A stretch of DNA of 64,000 nucleotides from the NCBI GenBank assembly GCA_021650895.1, contig CP091278.1:1393659-1457658 (forward strand). The letters run 5' to 3'. The DNA comes from Candidatus Jettenia sp. GTDB taxonomy: Bacteria > Planctomycetota > Brocadiia > Brocadiales > Brocadiaceae. Position 1 is the stretch's first letter, and every line of letters starts with the position of its first letter. Below the pieces are notes generated by a model that was given only the letters and a program-made list of their open reading frames with translations, searched no databases and had not been told where the DNA came from. Below are positions 33,683-42,873 of this stretch, in pieces. The translations under genes were made by a program, and so were the position numbers.

Positions 33683-34163
33683 GATGGTTTATGTTACCTT
33701 TAGAAAAGGTATTCTGTCAAGTAAATCCATACATGAATATTTTTCCCTTGCCTGAACATTGACTAATTGCTAAGATACCAAAAGTTCTTTCAGGCTCTGC
33801 CATGTGCGTGTTTTGAGGCGTTAATTTTAAGGACCTATACTATCATTTTGGTAGCCCGTCTTTGCTAGTAAGCGTACTCTTCTTTATAAGAAAAGTACAA
33901 AGCTATCATGGGGTAACCTACTATAAAATACGGGTCCAAAAGATATCCTCTCACGGCATTGCGGTGGAGCCTAATTCATATCTCTTCTTTGCAAATCTTC
34001 TCTTCGTAAAATATTGCCCGTGCGTTTATCATATCAAAAATTCATTTTTTCCACAAACCTTATATTGTCTTGAATTTACATACATAAACTTATATAATGT
34101 CTCTTGTAAAATTGGAACTTTATACGGTGTTTTTTTGTTTTAGAAAATTGGAATCTAAAGACA
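33683..34163 (+). promoter_or_regulatory. Intergenic region with an ECF-type promoter candidate
   Basis: 480 bases with no convincing gene. GGAACTT at 34114-34120 followed after 16 bases by GTTTTA (34137-34142) resembles ECF sigma promoters and ends about 20 bases before the sigma-factor start, which would fit autoregulation. Confidence 0.35.
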
Positions 34164-34754
34164 ATGAGGGAAGAAAATAACAGAAGGAAAGAATTTGAAG
34201 AAATTGCCATGAGGCATATCGATTCCCTCTATAATATGGCATTGCGCCTGATACTTAATAAAGAGGAAGCCGAAGACCTTGTTCAGGAAACGTATTTAAA
34301 AGCATACCGGTTTTTTAATACTTTTGAAAAGGGGACAAATATAAAAGCCTGGCTTTTTAAAATCCTTCGAAATACTTTTATCAATAAGTATCGAAAAACG
34401 ATGAGTATGCCGAATGAGTTCTTTTACGAGGATACGGAATCACTCAATAATCATGTAACCTATGATCAGGAAAAGAGATCCGAAGAACCATCAGATACTT
34501 TAGAAAGTAAATATACTGATTTGAGTAACTTAATGGAAGATGATGTAAAGCATGCAATCGACAGCCTGCCTCTTGAATACCGGGAAGCTGTCTTGCTGTC
34601 AGATGTGGAGGAATTGCCTTATAAAGATATTGCGGAAATTACAAATGTGCCAATCGGAACCATAAAATCTAGACTTAACAGAGGAAGAAAATTACTCCAA
34701 AAGAGTCTGCGAGAATATGCGAAAGACAGAGGCTTTATTAAGAGGAAAAAATAA
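34164..34754 (+). CDS. ECF-type RNA polymerase sigma factor
   Basis: 196 residues. Region 2 (SLYNMALRLILNKEEAEDLV, QETYLKAYRFF, NIKAWLFKILRNTFIN) and region 4 (LPLEYREAVLLSDVEELPYK, DIAEITNVPIGTIKSRLNRG) are complete; a polar 40-residue linker lies between. Its stop overlaps the start of the anti-sigma gene (TAATG). Confidence 0.92.
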   Translation: MREENNRRKEFEEIAMRHIDSLYNMALRLILNKEEAEDLVQETYLKAYRFFNTFEKGTNIKAWLFKILRNTFINKYRKTMSMPNEFFYEDTESLNNHVTYDQEKRSEEPSDTLESKYTDLSNLMEDDVKHAIDSLPLEYREAVLLSDVEELPYKDIAEITNVPIGTIKSRLNRGRKLLQKSLREYAKDRGFIKRKK

Positions 34755-35578
34755 TGTCTTGTATTGATACGATGAAATATCTTCATGAATTCATGGATAG
34801 AGAACTCCATGAACCTCATTATGTAATGATTCAAAAACATCTTGGCCACTGTGATGAATGCCGTCAAAGGTATGAATTTGAAAAGGGTATTCGATCTTTA
34901 GTGAAAGCATACTGCACAAACATCACGGCTCCTGTATATCTTCAAAATAGAATCCTTAGCCAGCTTAATTCTCTTGATGCTGAGGACACCAAGCACGCTG
35001 TTAAAGAAATTATTTATCAACGAAATCCACAACGCACATTCCTTTCCTCCCGCTTATACGCAGCAGCAGCATCCATACTTCTCTTTCTGGCAGGTGGTAT
35101 TTTTTATTACTCAAATTATTATGATAACGATCCCGCATCTATTGTTGATAATGCTGTAAAAAACCATGTTGTAGCGGTAAATAACAATTTGGTGTTTAAT
35201 GAGAAAACCTCTGTTGTCGGTGAAGTAAATAAATATCTTGGAAATACTATAAATACCAACCTGGATAATTCATCTCCTGTTCTGGATGCAAAACAAATCC
35301 GTACTGGAGGAATACCTGTTCGATCTTATGGAGCAAATAGTCCGTGTGTTATCTTTGATAAGGGCGGTAATAAACTGTCACTCCAAACAATACACAAAAA
35401 TACCCTCTCAACGAGAAATCTAGAAAGAGTCCGACTAGGGTCTAAAGAATTTTATATAGGAAACTGCCGTGGATTTAATGCTGTATTATGGCAAGAGGAT
35501 GGTATCACTTACTGCCTTACCTCAGATATTAACATAAGCGAGATGTTGAGATTTGCAAAAGGTCTTACTTCATACTAA
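34754..35578 (+). CDS. Membrane anti-sigma factor (zinc-finger type)
   Basis: 274 residues. N-terminal anti-sigma domain with an HxxxCxxC set (KHLGHCDECRQRY), one membrane helix (about 114-132, AAAASILLFLAGGIFYYS) and an extracytoplasmic domain ending VLWQEDGITYCLTSDI. It should hold the upstream sigma factor at the membrane until an envelope or redox signal arrives. Coupled to it by overlap. Confidence 0.85.
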   Translation: MSCIDTMKYLHEFMDRELHEPHYVMIQKHLGHCDECRQRYEFEKGIRSLVKAYCTNITAPVYLQNRILSQLNSLDAEDTKHAVKEIIYQRNPQRTFLSSRLYAAAASILLFLAGGIFYYSNYYDNDPASIVDNAVKNHVVAVNNNLVFNEKTSVVGEVNKYLGNTINTNLDNSSPVLDAKQIRTGGIPVRSYGANSPCVIFDKGGNKLSLQTIHKNTLSTRNLERVRLGSKEFYIGNCRGFNAVLWQEDGITYCLTSDINISEMLRFAKGLTSY

Positions 35579-35698
35579 CATCCATTTGTTTATTTTTTAA
35601 GCAAAGTTCTTTATAATCATTCAGTCCTTTGTCATTCTTAAAAAGCAAAGAATCTATTTTTTGGATTTTGTCCTTCGCATTTACCTATCATTCAATCA

Positions 35699-36328
35699 AT
35701 GAGCTTCTACGACGTTACACTCACAATATCAAATACCCTCATTACCTGGCCTACTGACCCGTCTGTAGCTATCCGAAAAACAAGCTTGATTTCTCAAGGC
35801 GATTCCAGTAATGTATCCGAATTAAAATTCGGCTCACATTGCGGAACCCATATTGATGCGCCCTATCATTTTGAAGAAAACGGCATCAAAATAGATCAAA
35901 TCCCCTTAGATTACCTCATAGGAAATGCAACGGTATTCGATATAAAAAATAAAGAAAAGATTGATTTGGATGAGGTAAAGTTATTACAATTAAAAGGCGT
36001 TAAAAGAGTTATTTTTAAGACTATTAACTCTGCTTACTGGAAACTCTCAGAGTTTAAAAAAGATTTCGTATATATCACAAAAGAAGCTGCCCAATACTTA
36101 GTCGATAACGAGGTAAAACTCATAGGGATAGATTATCTTTCTGTTGAAAAATTTGAAAGTACCTATGCTGATACCCATCGTATCCTGTTAAGAAAAGACG
36201 TTGTCATTATTGAAGGCCTCGACTTAAGTAACATAAAAGCAGGTAATTATGAATTGATTGCATTACCATTAAAGATAAAGGATGGTGATGGAAGCCCGGC
36301 ACGGGTAATTTTAAAAAGTATATCATAA
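35699..36328 (+). CDS. Cyclase / kynurenine formamidase-like metal hydrolase
   Basis: 209 residues with the HxGTHxDAPxH metal-binding signature (HCGTHIDAPYHF) and later DTHRILL and ALPLKIKDGDGSPARV, as in the KynB-like cyclase family (PF04199). Substrate unknown: no tryptophan-degradation genes are near. It precedes porC by 34 bases and may share its transcript. Confidence 0.85.
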   Translation: MSFYDVTLTISNTLITWPTDPSVAIRKTSLISQGDSSNVSELKFGSHCGTHIDAPYHFEENGIKIDQIPLDYLIGNATVFDIKNKEKIDLDEVKLLQLKGVKRVIFKTINSAYWKLSEFKKDFVYITKEAAQYLVDNEVKLIGIDYLSVEKFESTYADTHRILLRKDVVIIEGLDLSNIKAGNYELIALPLKIKDGDGSPARVILKSIS

Positions 36329-36362
36329 TGAAAATAATAACTAGATAGGAGGTACATATTCA

Positions 36363-36911
36363 TTGATCGAGATCAGGGTTCATGGACGAGGGGGGCAAGG
36401 TTCCGTGACAGCAGCAGAATTATTAGGTTTTGCAGCTCATAGTGATGGAAAATATGCGCAGGCATTTCCATCATTTGGATCAGAAAGGATGGGAGCGCCT
36501 GTTCAGGCATTTGTTCGAATTAGTGATAAGCCTATCCGTATCAGAAGCCAGGTTTATAAACCTAATTATGTTATTGTACAAGACCCCACACTCTTAGAGG
36601 TAATTAATGTCCTTGATGGATTACAAGAAGACGGACTGTTGTTAATTAATTCGAAGAAAAAGGCGGCTGAATTAGGTGTAAATACTACTATCAAAGTAAA
36701 GACAATTCCGGCTATGGAAATTGCTTTAGAAGTAATCGGAAGACCCATTATGAACACAACCCTTCTGGGAGCTTTTGCTGCGGCCACCGGCGAGATTAGC
36801 TTAGAAGGTATTCGTAAGGCAATTCATCATAAATTTCCAGGTTCGGTAGGAGAAAAGAATATTGCAGCCGTATTGAAGGCTTTTGATTTTATTAAAAAGG
36901 AGTCATTATGA
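36363..36911 (+). CDS. porC: 2-oxoacid:ferredoxin oxidoreductase, gamma subunit
   Basis: 182 residues starting at TTG behind an AGGAGG. EIRVHGRGGQGSVTAAELLG is the gamma-subunit signature, then FPSFGSERMGAPVQAFVRIS. First of four subunits (porC-D-A-B). The complex oxidises pyruvate or another 2-oxoacid, or works in reverse to fix CO2 onto acetyl-CoA. Overlaps porD by 4 bases. Confidence 0.9.
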   Translation: MIEIRVHGRGGQGSVTAAELLGFAAHSDGKYAQAFPSFGSERMGAPVQAFVRISDKPIRIRSQVYKPNYVIVQDPTLLEVINVLDGLQEDGLLLINSKKKAAELGVNTTIKVKTIPAMEIALEVIGRPIMNTTLLGAFAAATGEISLEGIRKAIHHKFPGSVGEKNIAAVLKAFDFIKKESL

Positions 36912-37168
36912 GATTAGATTTAGGCGCAATTGCCAAAGCTGGTTCTAGTAAGGCAAATCAGACAGGAAGCTGGAGAAATTTTAAGCCAATCTTTCACCAG
37001 GAAAAATGTATTGGCTGCAGCCTCTGTAAAATCTATTGCCCCGAAGGTTGTGTTACCATGGTAGAAAAAAAGAAATATACCGTCGATTATACCTATTGTA
37101 AAGGCTGTGGAATATGTGCTGAGGAGTGCTCTTCGAGTGATATTGACATGGTAGTGGAGGAGAAGTAA
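36908..37168 (+). CDS. porD: 2-oxoacid:ferredoxin oxidoreductase, delta (ferredoxin) subunit
   Basis: 86 residues with two 4Fe-4S clusters, CIGCSLCKIYCPEGC and CKGCGICAEECSSSD. Passes electrons between the catalytic subunits and ferredoxin. Its start overlaps porC (ATGA) and its stop overlaps porA (TAATG). Confidence 0.92.
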   Translation: MRLDLGAIAKAGSSKANQTGSWRNFKPIFHQEKCIGCSLCKIYCPEGCVTMVEKKKYTVDYTYCKGCGICAEECSSSDIDMVVEEK

Positions 37169-38340
37169 TGAGTACAACATTTATTGAAGGCTCAATCGCT
37201 GTAGCAAAAACCGTAGGTGTTTGCAGACCACAGGTAATCTCCGCTTACCCTATCACACCGCAGACACATATTGTTGAACATCTTTCGGAGTTGGTAGCAA
37301 ATGGAGAGCTAAAATGTGAATATGTGAATGTAGAAAGTGAACATTCCGCTGCGTCCGTAGTTCTTGGTGCAAGTGCCACCGGAGCAAGGACCTATACAGC
37401 TACTACATCTCAGGGATTTTTGCTTATGATCGAGGTACTCTTTAATATTGCCGGTATGCGGCTCCCGATCGTTATGACCTGTGTCAATCGGGCTGTATCT
37501 GCCCCCATTAATATCTGGAACGATCAACAGGATTCTTTAACAGCCCGAGACAGCGGCTGGATACAACTCTATGCTGAGGATAACCAGGAAGCAAGCGATA
37601 TGCATCTTCAGGCATTCAAAATCGCTGAAAACAAAGATGTCATGCTTCCGGTAATGGTATGTATGGATGGCTTTATTCTTACCCACTCATTTGATCCTAT
37701 AGAACTCATCACCCAGGAACAAGCAGACAAATTTTTGCCACCTTTTACACCACAATATTACTTAACACCAAAAAATCCGCTCTCCTTCGGTACTATGGTA
37801 GGACCGGATGGGTATATGGAAACTCGTTATTTCATCGAAAAGACGATGCATGCCTCGCTACAAGTTATTAGCGATGTTGCAGCCGACTTTCATAATCAAT
37901 TTGGCCGTTTTCAAGGAGGACTTATTGATACCTATAAGGTCGAAGATGCCTCACTCGTACTGGTGGCTATGGGTTCGATTATCGGTACGATAAAGGATAT
38001 AGTTGATGAACTGAGGGCAAAGGGACAAAAAATAGGTGTCCTTAAGGTTCGCTCATACCGGCCCTTTCCCAAAGATGAAATTTACAAAGCGTTGAGCCAT
38101 GTAAGAGAGATTGCTGTGGTGGAGAAAGCCGTCTCTTTGGGTTATGGTGGCATATTAGCAAATGAGATTAAAAGCGTATTCTATGGTAAACCTAAAACAC
38201 CAAAAATTAATGGATATATCTTAGGTTTAGGTGGACGCGATATCACGGTAGATACCATACATCAGGTTATTAAAGACAGCGTAAACGTCTTGTCTGAAGA
38301 AAAGTTTATAGGACTCAACGAAGCGTTGATTAAACGATAA
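37168..38340 (+). CDS. porA: 2-oxoacid:ferredoxin oxidoreductase, alpha subunit
   Basis: 390 residues. AYPITPQTHIVEHLSEL and YVNVESEHSAASVVLGASAT are hallmark PorA blocks, followed by TATTSQGFLLM, and a C-terminal domain (GQKIGVLKVRSYRPFP, AVVEKAVSLGYGG). Length is typical for the four-subunit pyruvate enzymes. Substrate preference cannot be fixed from sequence alone. Confidence 0.92.
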   Translation: MSTTFIEGSIAVAKTVGVCRPQVISAYPITPQTHIVEHLSELVANGELKCEYVNVESEHSAASVVLGASATGARTYTATTSQGFLLMIEVLFNIAGMRLPIVMTCVNRAVSAPINIWNDQQDSLTARDSGWIQLYAEDNQEASDMHLQAFKIAENKDVMLPVMVCMDGFILTHSFDPIELITQEQADKFLPPFTPQYYLTPKNPLSFGTMVGPDGYMETRYFIEKTMHASLQVISDVAADFHNQFGRFQGGLIDTYKVEDASLVLVAMGSIIGTIKDIVDELRAKGQKIGVLKVRSYRPFPKDEIYKALSHVREIAVVEKAVSLGYGGILANEIKSVFYGKPKTPKINGYILGLGGRDITVDTIHQVIKDSVNVLSEEKFIGLNEALIKR

Positions 38341-38499
38341 TAGTTTATACCCCCTTCCCTATTTATCTCCTAACAAAGGAGAGAAAATTATTTATCGGTA
38401 ATCCTGCCTTCGCACAAAGTAGGAAACTACTCAATCTCCCTTGATAGAAGAGAATAAGGGTGAAGGTGAACAAATATATACAACGGAGGAAATAATTGT

Positions 38500-39414
38500 A
38501 TGACTACAACACTGACAGCCCCAACAGAACACGCATGTGGCCCTCTTTTAGCAGCCGGGCATACTGCCTGTACGGGGTGTGGTGAAGCGCTTGCCGCAAA
38601 ACTGGTATTAGGTGCAGCCGGTTCTAATATTATAGTAACAGATGCCACTGGATGTCTGGAGGTCTTTACCACGCGGTTCCCTCAATCCTCATGGGAAGTC
38701 CCTTTTATCCATTCCTTGTTTGAGAACTCCGCTGCAGTTGCCTCAGGCATTGAAGCAGCCTTAAGGGCACTAGGAAGGCAAAACGAGGCAAAAGTTATTG
38801 CACAGGGTGGTGATGGCGGAACAGCCGACATTGGCTTACAAGCACTCAGCGGTATGCTGGAAAGAGGACACGATATCCTTTACGTTTGTTATGATAACGA
38901 GGCATATATGAATACCGGTGTCCAGCGAAGCGGTTTGACGCCATTTGATTGTATGACAACAACCAGTCCTTATGGAGAATACTCCTGGGGAAATAAGCAT
39001 AACAAAAAGGACATGCCCGGCATTGCTGCCGCACATGGCATCCCCTACGTTGCTACAGCATCAGTGGCATTCCCGAAGGATATAGAAAATAAGGTAAAGA
39101 AGGCGCTTACGATAACAGGCCCAAAATACATCCAGATCCATTCTCCCTGTCCGCTCGGGTGGAGATCAAATCCTCAGCTTACCATTAAAGTCGCCAAACT
39201 AGCCGTAGAAACAGGATTATACCCTATTTTTGAAATAGAAAATGGCAAGGTAACAAAGGTGAGAAAGGTAAAAACTCCAAAAACCCCGGTTGAAGAATAT
39301 CTAAAGATCCAAGGCCGTTTTGCACATCTCTTCAAATCAGCAAAAGCAAAAGAAGAGATACAAAAGATACAGGAGATTGCGGATAGGAATATAGAAAAGT
39401 ATGGATTAGCATAA
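38500..39414 (+). CDS. porB: 2-oxoacid:ferredoxin oxidoreductase, beta subunit
   Basis: 304 residues carrying TPP and one iron-sulfur cluster: [63 protein letters not shown] and [12 protein letters not shown] stands about 12 bases before the ATG. A 159-base gap without a gene separates it from porA. Confidence 0.92.
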   Translation: MTTTLTAPTEHACGPLLAAGHTACTGCGEALAAKLVLGAAGSNIIVTDATGCLEVFTTRFPQSSWEVPFIHSLFENSAAVASGIEAALRALGRQNEAKVIAQGGDGGTADIGLQALSGMLERGHDILYVCYDNEAYMNTGVQRSGLTPFDCMTTTSPYGEYSWGNKHNKKDMPGIAAAHGIPYVATASVAFPKDIENKVKKALTITGPKYIQIHSPCPLGWRSNPQLTIKVAKLAVETGLYPIFEIENGKVTKVRKVKTPKTPVEEYLKIQGRFAHLFKSAKAKEEIQKIQEIADRNIEKYGLA

Positions 39415-39507
39415 AAATATAATTTGCCGCGGAGGCATCAAGAACATAAAGTTTAAAAGATAGAACTCGGTCTTTTCGTTATACGGAAAATACCTTTGTC
39501 GTAAATT

Positions 39508-39554
39508 AATCCCCTTAGTTCTCCCTTGTGAGAGGTAGTCTAAGGGGATTTTTT
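39508..39554 (+). terminator. Rho-independent terminator after porB
   Basis: aatcccctta (39508-39517) pairs with taaggggatt (39541-39550) and T6 follows. Ends the por operon about 95 bases after porB. Confidence 0.78.
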
Positions 39555-39698
39555 ATTATACATTATTCATCATGTAAATCTTTTTTTATCCCTTGTGTCT
39601 TTATGGTGAACTATTTTTCATAAAAGTCTAATAAGTGCCAGGTATAATAATAGTCCGATCATACCTCGATTTAAAAAGTCTTTAGAAAGGTAATCAAT

Positions 39699-40004
39699 CT
39701 GCGACAATACAAAATCATTGTAGAAAAAAATCCCGACGGCTACGTAGCATACCCATTAGGACTTAAAGGTATCGTTGTGGGGCAAGGAGATACCTATGAA
39801 GAAGTACTCTCAGATGTGAAATCTGCGATTCGCTTTCATATTGAAAGTTTTGGCGAAGATATTCTTGAGGCTGAATCTTCTATAGTAATGGCCTGCTGGT
39901 TTAAGGATTTCGATCTTTACATGGGTATGATGATCCTCCTCGTTCTTACCTTATGTATAATGAGAATTTTCACTGTGAAATATTCTTCAAGCATAAGGCA
40001 TTAA
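39699..40004 (+). CDS. HicB-like protein, probably CTG start
   Basis: The frame opens well before the GTG at 39777: RQYKIIVEKNPDGYVAYPLG, LKGIVVGQGDTYEEVLSDVK, the HicB partial RNase H-like fold. The only start giving the full fold is a CTG at 39699, behind AAAGG. From about residue 70 the sequence turns hydrophobic (MGMMILLVLTLCIMRIF), unlike HicB, so the 3' end may be frameshifted. No HicA toxin beside it. Confidence 0.6.
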   Translation: MRQYKIIVEKNPDGYVAYPLGLKGIVVGQGDTYEEVLSDVKSAIRFHIESFGEDILEAESSIVMACWFKDFDLYMGMMILLVLTLCIMRIFTVKYSSSIRH

Positions 40005-40148
40005 CAATTCATTCCTTAACTCAAGATTTTTTAATTTCTTAATACAAAATTAACGATTTCTTAATATTCATGTTGTTTACTTTAGCTAAAAGCAATAAAA
40101 GGTAATATACGAATATGAGCTTGTATAATCTCTGTTTTATTATTAAGC

Positions 40149-40551
40149 ATGGCACTTTTAAGTATATTGCCAGGAAGGATCCGGTTGAGAGTGAGCATCT
40201 CATTTGAAGATTGCATATATGTGGATACATCCAGGAATATATGAATAATTCTGTAAAAGAAATAATAGAAATAACGGCCAACCACAGAACAGACAGAATT
40301 CTGGTTGAGTTTGGTTTGATGAACAGTTGATTAATAAACAAACCATAATACAACATATTCACCGTATTGCCAAAGAATGCAGTGGAAAAACGAACAGTAT
40401 TTCTTTATCTTTAAAGAAAAAGAATCCAAAACTTCCAATTACAGCTATTGTAAATCATCCTCTCGTGGAAATGGTTGTCCGCACAACATTTCCAAAACCA
40501 CTCAATGTCCTTGTCTCGATGGCGATGAAGGCAATGATAGGAAAAAATTGA
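40149..40551 (+). pseudogene. Degenerate HMA-like domain protein
   Basis: Three frames joined in order read MALLSILPGRIRLRVSISFE, then NNSVKEIIEITANHRTDRIL with VEFGL, then LINKQTIIQHIHRIAKECSG. The PGRIRLR start and the TxRILVEF middle resemble HMA-type domains found before metal-transport ATPases. A stop and at least two shifts interrupt it. Tentative. Confidence 0.35.
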
Positions 40552-40575
40552 TTCTAGTTTGAAAAGGAAAAAACT

Positions 40576-41046
40576 ATGATTTTTCTTGAAAACCTCTCCA
40601 AACTTTTACTTTTTTTGCACTTAATTAGCACGATTGTTCTTATTGGAAGTATATCTCTTAATTTGATTATTATACTTGCGGGTTATTGGAGAGGGAAATT
40701 TTTCAAGAAAAACCTGGAAAAGTTGTGTGTCAAGACCTCCTTTTGGACATATGCTATAGTATGTATCTTTGGAGCTTTAGCCTATCCTACTTTCAGAGTC
40801 CGTATCCGATATGAATATTTCGATAAAACTCTCCCATGGGCAACAGGGCTCTTCGAGGTTAAAGAACATTGGTCAACTATTGGATTTACTCTCTTTATGG
40901 CTTATTATTTTCTCCGAGAAAAATTTGACCCCGAAATAGAGAAAGAAAATTTATTTTTCTATACACTTATGTGCTGCATTCTCTTCATAATTATTTGGTA
41001 TTCGGCTTCGATAGGATACTATTTAACAACCTTAAAAGGGATATGA
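40576..41046 (+). CDS. Membrane protein of unknown function (four helices)
   Basis: 156 residues with four hydrophobic segments (about 8-38, 50-68, 95-112 and 128-150) and a polar RVRIRYEYFDKTLPWATGLF loop. No family recognised. It starts 25 bases after the preceding remnant and is followed by a second membrane gene after three bases, so they form a pair. Confidence 0.65.
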   Translation: MIFLENLSKLLLFLHLISTIVLIGSISLNLIIILAGYWRGKFFKKNLEKLCVKTSFWTYAIVCIFGALAYPTFRVRIRYEYFDKTLPWATGLFEVKEHWSTIGFTLFMAYYFLREKFDPEIEKENLFFYTLMCCILFIIIWYSASIGYYLTTLKGI

Positions 41047-41049
41047 AAA

Positions 41050-41364
41050 ATGAGAAAATCGGATGTAATCTATATTGTCAGCTCCATCTTTGTATGTATC
41101 TTCTCATTATCCTATTGCTCTACAATCTGGTTTCACCTTAATGTACCCACCTATTATCCGCTTGAGCATACTTGGAAAATGATACAACACGAAGGGATTC
41201 CTTCACAAAGATGGTATGGAATGACAGCATTTGCTTTCCTATCAAGCACAATTGTTAGTTCTTGCATATATGTTATACTCAAATTCTCAAAACTAAAAGA
41301 GGAGTCTTTAACTCCCTATGTCACTAAATTAATTGGAGTAATTTCAACTTCCCTCATAGTATAG
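41050..41364 (+). CDS. Membrane protein of unknown function (three helices)
   Basis: 104 residues, helices near 5-28, 58-78 and 90-104, with WFHLNVPTYYPLEHTW between the first two. The third helix ends at the stop with no cytoplasmic tail, so it may be truncated. Partner of the gene at 40576; role unknown. Confidence 0.6.
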   Translation: MRKSDVIYIVSSIFVCIFSLSYCSTIWFHLNVPTYYPLEHTWKMIQHEGIPSQRWYGMTAFAFLSSTIVSSCIYVILKFSKLKEESLTPYVTKLIGVISTSLIV

Positions 41365-41473
41365 TAAGTTGTTTAGGATATCTGGCATTCCATGAATTTT
41401 TGAAATGGGGGATCCTTTAGCATTTAATAGTAAGGACCAGCTTTTATAGTTAAGGGAAAAATGAGATAATAAA

Positions 41474-41580
41474 GGGGTCACACCTTGATTAGGATTGAGG
41501 TTTATGCCTATGTTCTCATGAATAACCTTATCATTATCACTTACTCCTCAAAAACCAATAAGCCTAAATATTTCTCAAGG
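41474..41580 (+). pseudogene. Remnant of a RAYT element (59-kb type)
   Basis: Begins with the same gtcacaccttgattag end as the element at 59219 and then repeats its coding part for IEVYAYVLMNN with small deletions and shifts. About 100 bases remain. Confidence 0.65.
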
Positions 41581-41613
41581 GAAATAGAGGGAAATAGGGG
41601 CATAGAGGGCATA

Positions 41614-42662
41614 GGGGTCAAATCTTTATTGTTGACAAATAGTTTGTTTCTGATACGATTTTGGGATGGCAAGACCCTTACGGATACAATACGAAGATGC
41701 ATTATACCATGTTACATGCCGAGGTAACGAGCGGAAGGCGATATTCAAAGACGATCATGACAAGAATGTGTTTCTTGAGTTGTTGCATGATGGGCTGAAA
41801 ACTTATACTATCATCCTGTACTGTTATGTCCTCATGGATAATCACTTCCATCTGCTTTTAGAAACACCCCTTGCTAATCTCAGTGAATTTATGAGATGGT
41901 TTAACATTACCTACACATCTCACTACAATAAAAGACATAAAAGGATTGGCCATTTGTATCAGGGAAGATATAAAAGTATTCTCGTGGAAAAGAAAGGTTA
42001 TCTGCATACGGTATCCCGATATATCCATGTAAACCCGGTGAGAACAAAACAGGAAGGGAATCTGTCGTTGTCAGAAAGGGTGAAATATTTAAAGAACTAC
42101 ACGTGGAGCAGCCTTTTGGGCTATATCGATGATATCCGGAGGAGTAGTATTCTTGATATTGAGTATGCCAGGATACTTGAGTCATATGGAGGGGATAACA
42201 CAAAAGGAAGGAAATTGTACTGGGAAACTATTTGTAATGATGTATCGACAGGTATTGATATAAGAGAGAAGGTTATTGGAGGAAGTGTGCTGGGGAGTGA
42301 TACGTTTATGAAATGGGTAAGAGATACATTTTTACCAGCGAAATCACGTGAAATTCCATCGGTACAGCGGTTAAAAAGATATATCGCAAAAGAGGCAATC
42401 ATTGATGCGCTCTGCAAAGAGACGAACAAAAGTTTTGATGAAATAAAAAGGGAGCGGGGTATACTAAGGCAAATAGCTATGGACTTGTTATACCGGGTTG
42501 GTGGACTTAGCGGAACTGAGATAGGAGAAATGATGGAGGTAGACTATAGTACGGTGAGCCAGGGGAGAAAACGATTACGAGAAAAACTGAAAAACGATAA
42601 CCATATTGCTCAGATTATCAAAAGGGTCGAGGTTGATTTGTCAACAATAAAGATTTGACCCC
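41614..42662 (+). mobile_element. RAYT element with 25-bp inverted ends
   Basis: The sequences 41614-41638 and 42638-42662 are perfect inverted repeats of 25 bases, beginning GGGGTCAAATC. They enclose the transposase gene; the right one overlaps its stop codon. Three copies of gaccccaatttt follow within 50 bases to the right. Confidence 0.75.
41666..42658 (+). CDS. REP-associated tyrosine transposase (Y1, IS200-like)
   Basis: 330 residues. Y1_Tnp domain: MARPLRIQYEDALYHVTCRG, the HUH-type pair in MDNHFHLLLET, GHLYQGRYKSILVEK and YLHTVSRYIHVNPVR with the candidate catalytic Tyr. A long C-terminal part ends in a DnaA-like helix-turn-helix (GLSGTEIGEMMEVDYSTVSQ). Such enzymes cut single-stranded hairpins and spread REP palindromes. 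Complete and probably active. Confidence 0.88.
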   Translation: MARPLRIQYEDALYHVTCRGNERKAIFKDDHDKNVFLELLHDGLKTYTIILYCYVLMDNHFHLLLETPLANLSEFMRWFNITYTSHYNKRHKRIGHLYQGRYKSILVEKKGYLHTVSRYIHVNPVRTKQEGNLSLSERVKYLKNYTWSSLLGYIDDIRRSSILDIEYARILESYGGDNTKGRKLYWETICNDVSTGIDIREKVIGGSVLGSDTFMKWVRDTFLPAKSREIPSVQRLKRYIAKEAIIDALCKETNKSFDEIKRERGILRQIAMDLLYRVGGLSGTEIGEMMEVDYSTVSQGRKRLREKLKNDNHIAQIIKRVEVDLSTIKI

Positions 42663-42873
42663 AATTTTCATTTGACCCCAATTTTCATGGGTGACCCCAA
42701 TTTTGAATTACCATAGAATTCTTACCATATCAAAAGTATGTTATGTTATATATATATGTACAATAAATCTGTATTCCGTGTATTCCGCATAGTATGCGGA
42801 TCAATCTAATTAATGTTGTGCCAAGAATCGTCTTGAAGTCAGTGGAAGATCAAACGTATGAAAGGGCCAATAT

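Noticed and set aside
33862..34143. 93-residue open frame upstream of the sigma factor
   Set aside because: No ribosome site and no known motif; it overlaps the likely sigma promoter.
40039..40362. 107-residue hydrophobic frame on the minus strand
   Set aside because: It is opposite the HMA-like remnant on the plus strand, which explains the sequence better.
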